Source: Verrucomicrobiaceae bacterium
GTDB taxonomy: Bacteria; Verrucomicrobiota; Verrucomicrobiae; Verrucomicrobiales; Akkermansiaceae
Assembly (NCBI GenBank): GCA_947372405.1
Contig: CANBTO010000203.1
Location: 1-8,440 of the forward strand
Direction: 5' to 3'
Length of the DNA: 8,440 bases
In this document: positions 6,631 to 8,440 of the stretch, piece after piece
Numbering within the stretch: position 1 is the first letter of the stretch
How the letters are laid out: every line of letters starts with the position of its first letter
Position numbers and translations under genes: made by a program
Notes under the pieces: generated by a model
What the model was told of the DNA's origin: nothing
The model's input: only the letters and a program-made list of their open reading frames with translations
Databases searched by the model: none

Positions 6631-6835
6631 TTAGAAATCCACGTCGCTCGCGTTCCCCTCCCCTTTCACCATAAACCTCTAAATACCGGAATGTATCACC
6701 GGGCTTCATGTTCCTGGCAATTTTGATTCCTTGGACATACACCCCTTGATCAAGTCTGGTGAAGACCCATCTGATACTCCCTGGCGGCATAACCGTTTCC
6801 ATTGGGTAGGTGTGGCCATAAGGCGGTGCTTGCAA
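6631..6835 (-). pseudogene. Possible frameshifted C-terminal domain remnant
   Basis: On minus, the translation from about 6835 includes protein-like segments IRWVFTRLDQGVYVQGIKIA and GDTFRYLEVYGE. The frame then turns into Arg/Pro-rich text. Shifting frame within a G-rich run (plus-strand C runs at 6655-6663) gives instead GNASDVDF and a stop at 6631-6633. A closing RYLEVYGE is reminiscent of the end of F5/8 type C (discoidin) domains of secreted carbohydrate-active enzymes, but this is a weak resemblance. The frame is the same one as the glycoside hydrolase upstream and stays open between that gene's TAG and this stretch, so it could be a lost appended domain or chance. There is no ATG start or ribosome site at 6835 (TTG only). 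Confidence 0.25.
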
Positions 6836-6904
6836 GCTATTACCGCCGTGAATCTGACGGCAGGTTTCTGAAAAAATCGTTAGGCCTGACCGGAGGGCGG
6901 TGTC

Positions 6905-8440
6905 CTATTCGATGACAAACCACGTGCCACCGTGCGCGGGGACATTCACCGGAAGTTCGATGTGGTATTCGCGATCCAGTTTGAAGGTCTTGGGCGCGCC
7001 GTCGCGCTCGCGCAGGGAAACCGTCGTGGTCTTGCCGGTATAGTAGAGCGGGATGCCCAGAGTCTTCGTGATTTCCTGCTCCAGCGGATTGTAGACCATC
7101 AGCAAGCCCTTCTCATTGCCGCCGGGATTGACGTGCAGGACATAATCCAGATCACGTCCGTCGGCGCGACGGAGGTGAAGGAGGTCGGCGTTGAGAACTT
7201 CGCGATGTTTTTTGTAGAAGTCCGTCCAGCGTTTCACGACGGCTTTGGTTTCGTCCGTGTCGTAAAGGCGCGGTCCGCGATAGCATGCCATGACGCCCTG
7301 GCCGAATAGATTGGCGAGGCGTTGTTCGTAGTGCGGCAGATGATCCTTGAGCGGCTCGATCGTGGCCGCCTCCCCGCCTCCCTGATACTGGGTGAGCGGC
7401 ACGAACATCCAGCCCATCGCGGGCGTTTTCTCCCAGGTGCCATCAAAGATATTCTGGCGTTCGATAATTTCCTGATACTCGCGCGGCAGCGACCAATTCA
7501 CTTCGCGGTAGCCCATGCCCGTCTTCGTGCCACCACTCAGAAAATACCAATCCGGAATGTTCAGATAGACCCCGTTGGCGCGACACCATTTGTAGAGGTC
7601 GGTGATGGCCTTCCATTGCACCCATTGGGAGTCCTCCAAACCGCGATGAAACGGGTGATTGGTCGCGGCACAGGTGTCGCCGGGGTATGAGCCATCGTGT
7701 TCGAGGGCGGCCAGTCCGGTGTTCTCCATGCAGCTCTTCAACTGGTCCAGATATTCCCTCCCCCACTTCGCGCCCAGACAGGGCGCGACACCAAACGCAG
7801 TCGGCCCTATGGTGTTGTCCGCCGGTGTGCCGGCTCCGCGACTGGCACAAAGCGAATAACCGCCCAGCACGATGCCTTTGGATTTAGCGTAGTCCGCGAG
7901 TTCCTTCAATTGTGCCTGATAGTTCGGGTCGCGGCTCTCAAAGTTGAAGCCACTGCCAAAGGTTAGAATCACCATTTCGAAACCCACCTCGGCGCATTGA
8001 TCAATCGCCAGCTTCACCGCGTCCGGATTCGCGCTGCGAACGTGCATCAGGATCGGGTTCTCCGTCACCCACGGCGCGATCGTCCGGTACATGCGTCGCT
8101 GGGCAAGTCCCTTGCGTTCGCGTTCGGTGCTGTCATGTGCCAGTTCATAAGCGCGGAAACTCTCGAAACTGCCGCCCGGGGCGATTTCCTGGTCGGGGCC
8201 CTGCGGCGGACGGCACTCTAACAAACATGGGGTTTTACGATTGTAGTTCACCTGTGACGGGTAATCCGGATCAGCTCCCCACTGGACGCCACGGTTGCCA
8301 CCCTTGCTGCCCATTCCGCCGAAGGAATAGTCGGTTTCCACGTAGAGATTCGGCAATTCCCAGCGTGGATTCTCGTCCACATACGATTCGTATTCCACGG
8401 CGGCGAGAATTTCGCTCGTGAAAGTATTCAATCGAACCGC
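6905..8440 (-). CDS. Glycoside hydrolase, clan GH-D-like TIM barrel, C-terminal part
   Basis: The frame is open from the right edge to a TAG at 6905-6907; the first codons visible (Ala Val Arg) precede a TTG, so the real start lies outside and 512 codons are seen. Counting from that TTG as residue 1: the end of an N-terminal beta domain, then GGSFESFRAYELAHDSTERE (86-105) linking to the barrel, which resembles alpha-galactosidase-type enzymes. Barrel strands include FEMVILTFGSGFNFE (151-165), GIVLGGYSL (186-194), AALEHDGSYPGD (241-252) and VYLNIPDWYF (288-297). Asp246 in EHDGSYPGD lies at a strand end where GH-D enzymes carry the nucleophile, so it is my best catalytic candidate; Asp294 is another. 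A beta-sandwich follows (about 430-508: LLMVYNPLEQEI to GGTWFVIE). It probably cleaves an alpha-linked galactose-type or related sugar, but the substrate is not readable. No signal peptide can be judged. Confidence 0.72.
   Translation of the reverse strand, partial: AVRLNTFTSEILAAVEYESYVDENPRWELPNLYVETDYSFGGMGSKGGNRGVQWGADPDYPSQVNYNRKTPCLLECRPPQGPDQEIAPGGSFESFRAYELAHDSTERERKGLAQRRMYRTIAPWVTENPILMHVRSANPDAVKLAIDQCAEVGFEMVILTFGSGFNFESRDPNYQAQLKELADYAKSKGIVLGGYSLCASRGAGTPADNTIGPTAFGVAPCLGAKWGREYLDQLKSCMENTGLAALEHDGSYPGDTCAATNHPFHRGLEDSQWVQWKAITDLYKWCRANGVYLNIPDWYFLSGGTKTGMGYREVNWSLPREYQEIIERQNIFDGTWEKTPAMGWMFVPLTQYQGGGEAATIEPLKDHLPHYEQRLANLFGQGVMACYRGPRLYDTDETKAVVKRWTDFYKKHREVLNADLLHLRRADGRDLDYVLHVNPGGNEKGLLMVYNPLEQEITKTLGIPLYYTGKTTTVSLRERDGAPKTFKLDREYHIELPVNVPAHGGTWFVIE

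Noticed and set aside
6828..6837. GCTTGCAAGC palindrome as an operator
   Set aside because: A 10-base palindrome with no neighbouring promoter, no second copy, and inside a probable coding relic.
8429..8431. TTG as the true start of the glycoside hydrolase
   Set aside because: The frame is open upstream to the window edge, and the protein would start in mid-domain. The gene is taken as cut by the window.
1..8440. tRNA, rRNA, CRISPR array, transposase or attachment site
   Set aside because: Looked for on both strands; no cloverleaf, regularly spaced repeats, transposase-like protein or matched terminal repeats seen.

Overview
This window looks like chromosome from a member of the Verrucomicrobiota. 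Two protein types point there: a very large pilin-like protein matching what I recall as Verru_Chthon cassette protein A (VCA below), and the secreted start of a protein with the asparagine/tryptophan-rich opening typical of autotransporter-associated beta-strand repeat proteins. Both assignments come from reading the translated sequence, not from a database search.

Layout, left to right. (1) 1-251, minus: the first 83 codons of a secreted autotransporter-type protein that runs off the left edge. (2) 252-820: no intact gene. It holds a tandem 8-mer (425-440), then a decayed second copy of the control region and first codons of the regulator found intact at 5396 (456-650), then a 33-codon scrap of a second VCA gene on minus (722-820). 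(3) 841-5154, minus: a two-gene operon, with VCA (1193 codons) first and a small secreted protein of unknown function after it. (4) 5155-5395: the divergent control region, with a perfect palindrome. (5) 5396-6463, plus: a regulator with a GntR-type DNA-binding head and a LacI/ribose-binding-protein-like sensor. (6) 6464-6904: mostly non-coding, with a weak, frameshifted coding scrap on minus. (7) 6905-8440, minus: the C-terminal part of a glycoside hydrolase with a TIM-barrel that looks clan GH-D-like; its start lies beyond the right edge.

How the parts may work together (inference). The regulator is divergent from the VCA operon and its sensor domain is of a sugar-sensing type, so it probably controls that operon and itself in response to a sugar. 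The control region occurs twice at fixed internal spacing. The palindrome block and the block nearest the start codon are conserved, while the spacer between them has lost its sequence but kept its exact length. The second copy lies upstream of, and divergent from, the autotransporter-type gene. One surviving regulator may therefore act on both envelope loci, giving a small sugar-responsive regulon of surface proteins beside a glycoside hydrolase. The scraps between the loci show that a second regulator and a second VCA gene were once present and were lost.
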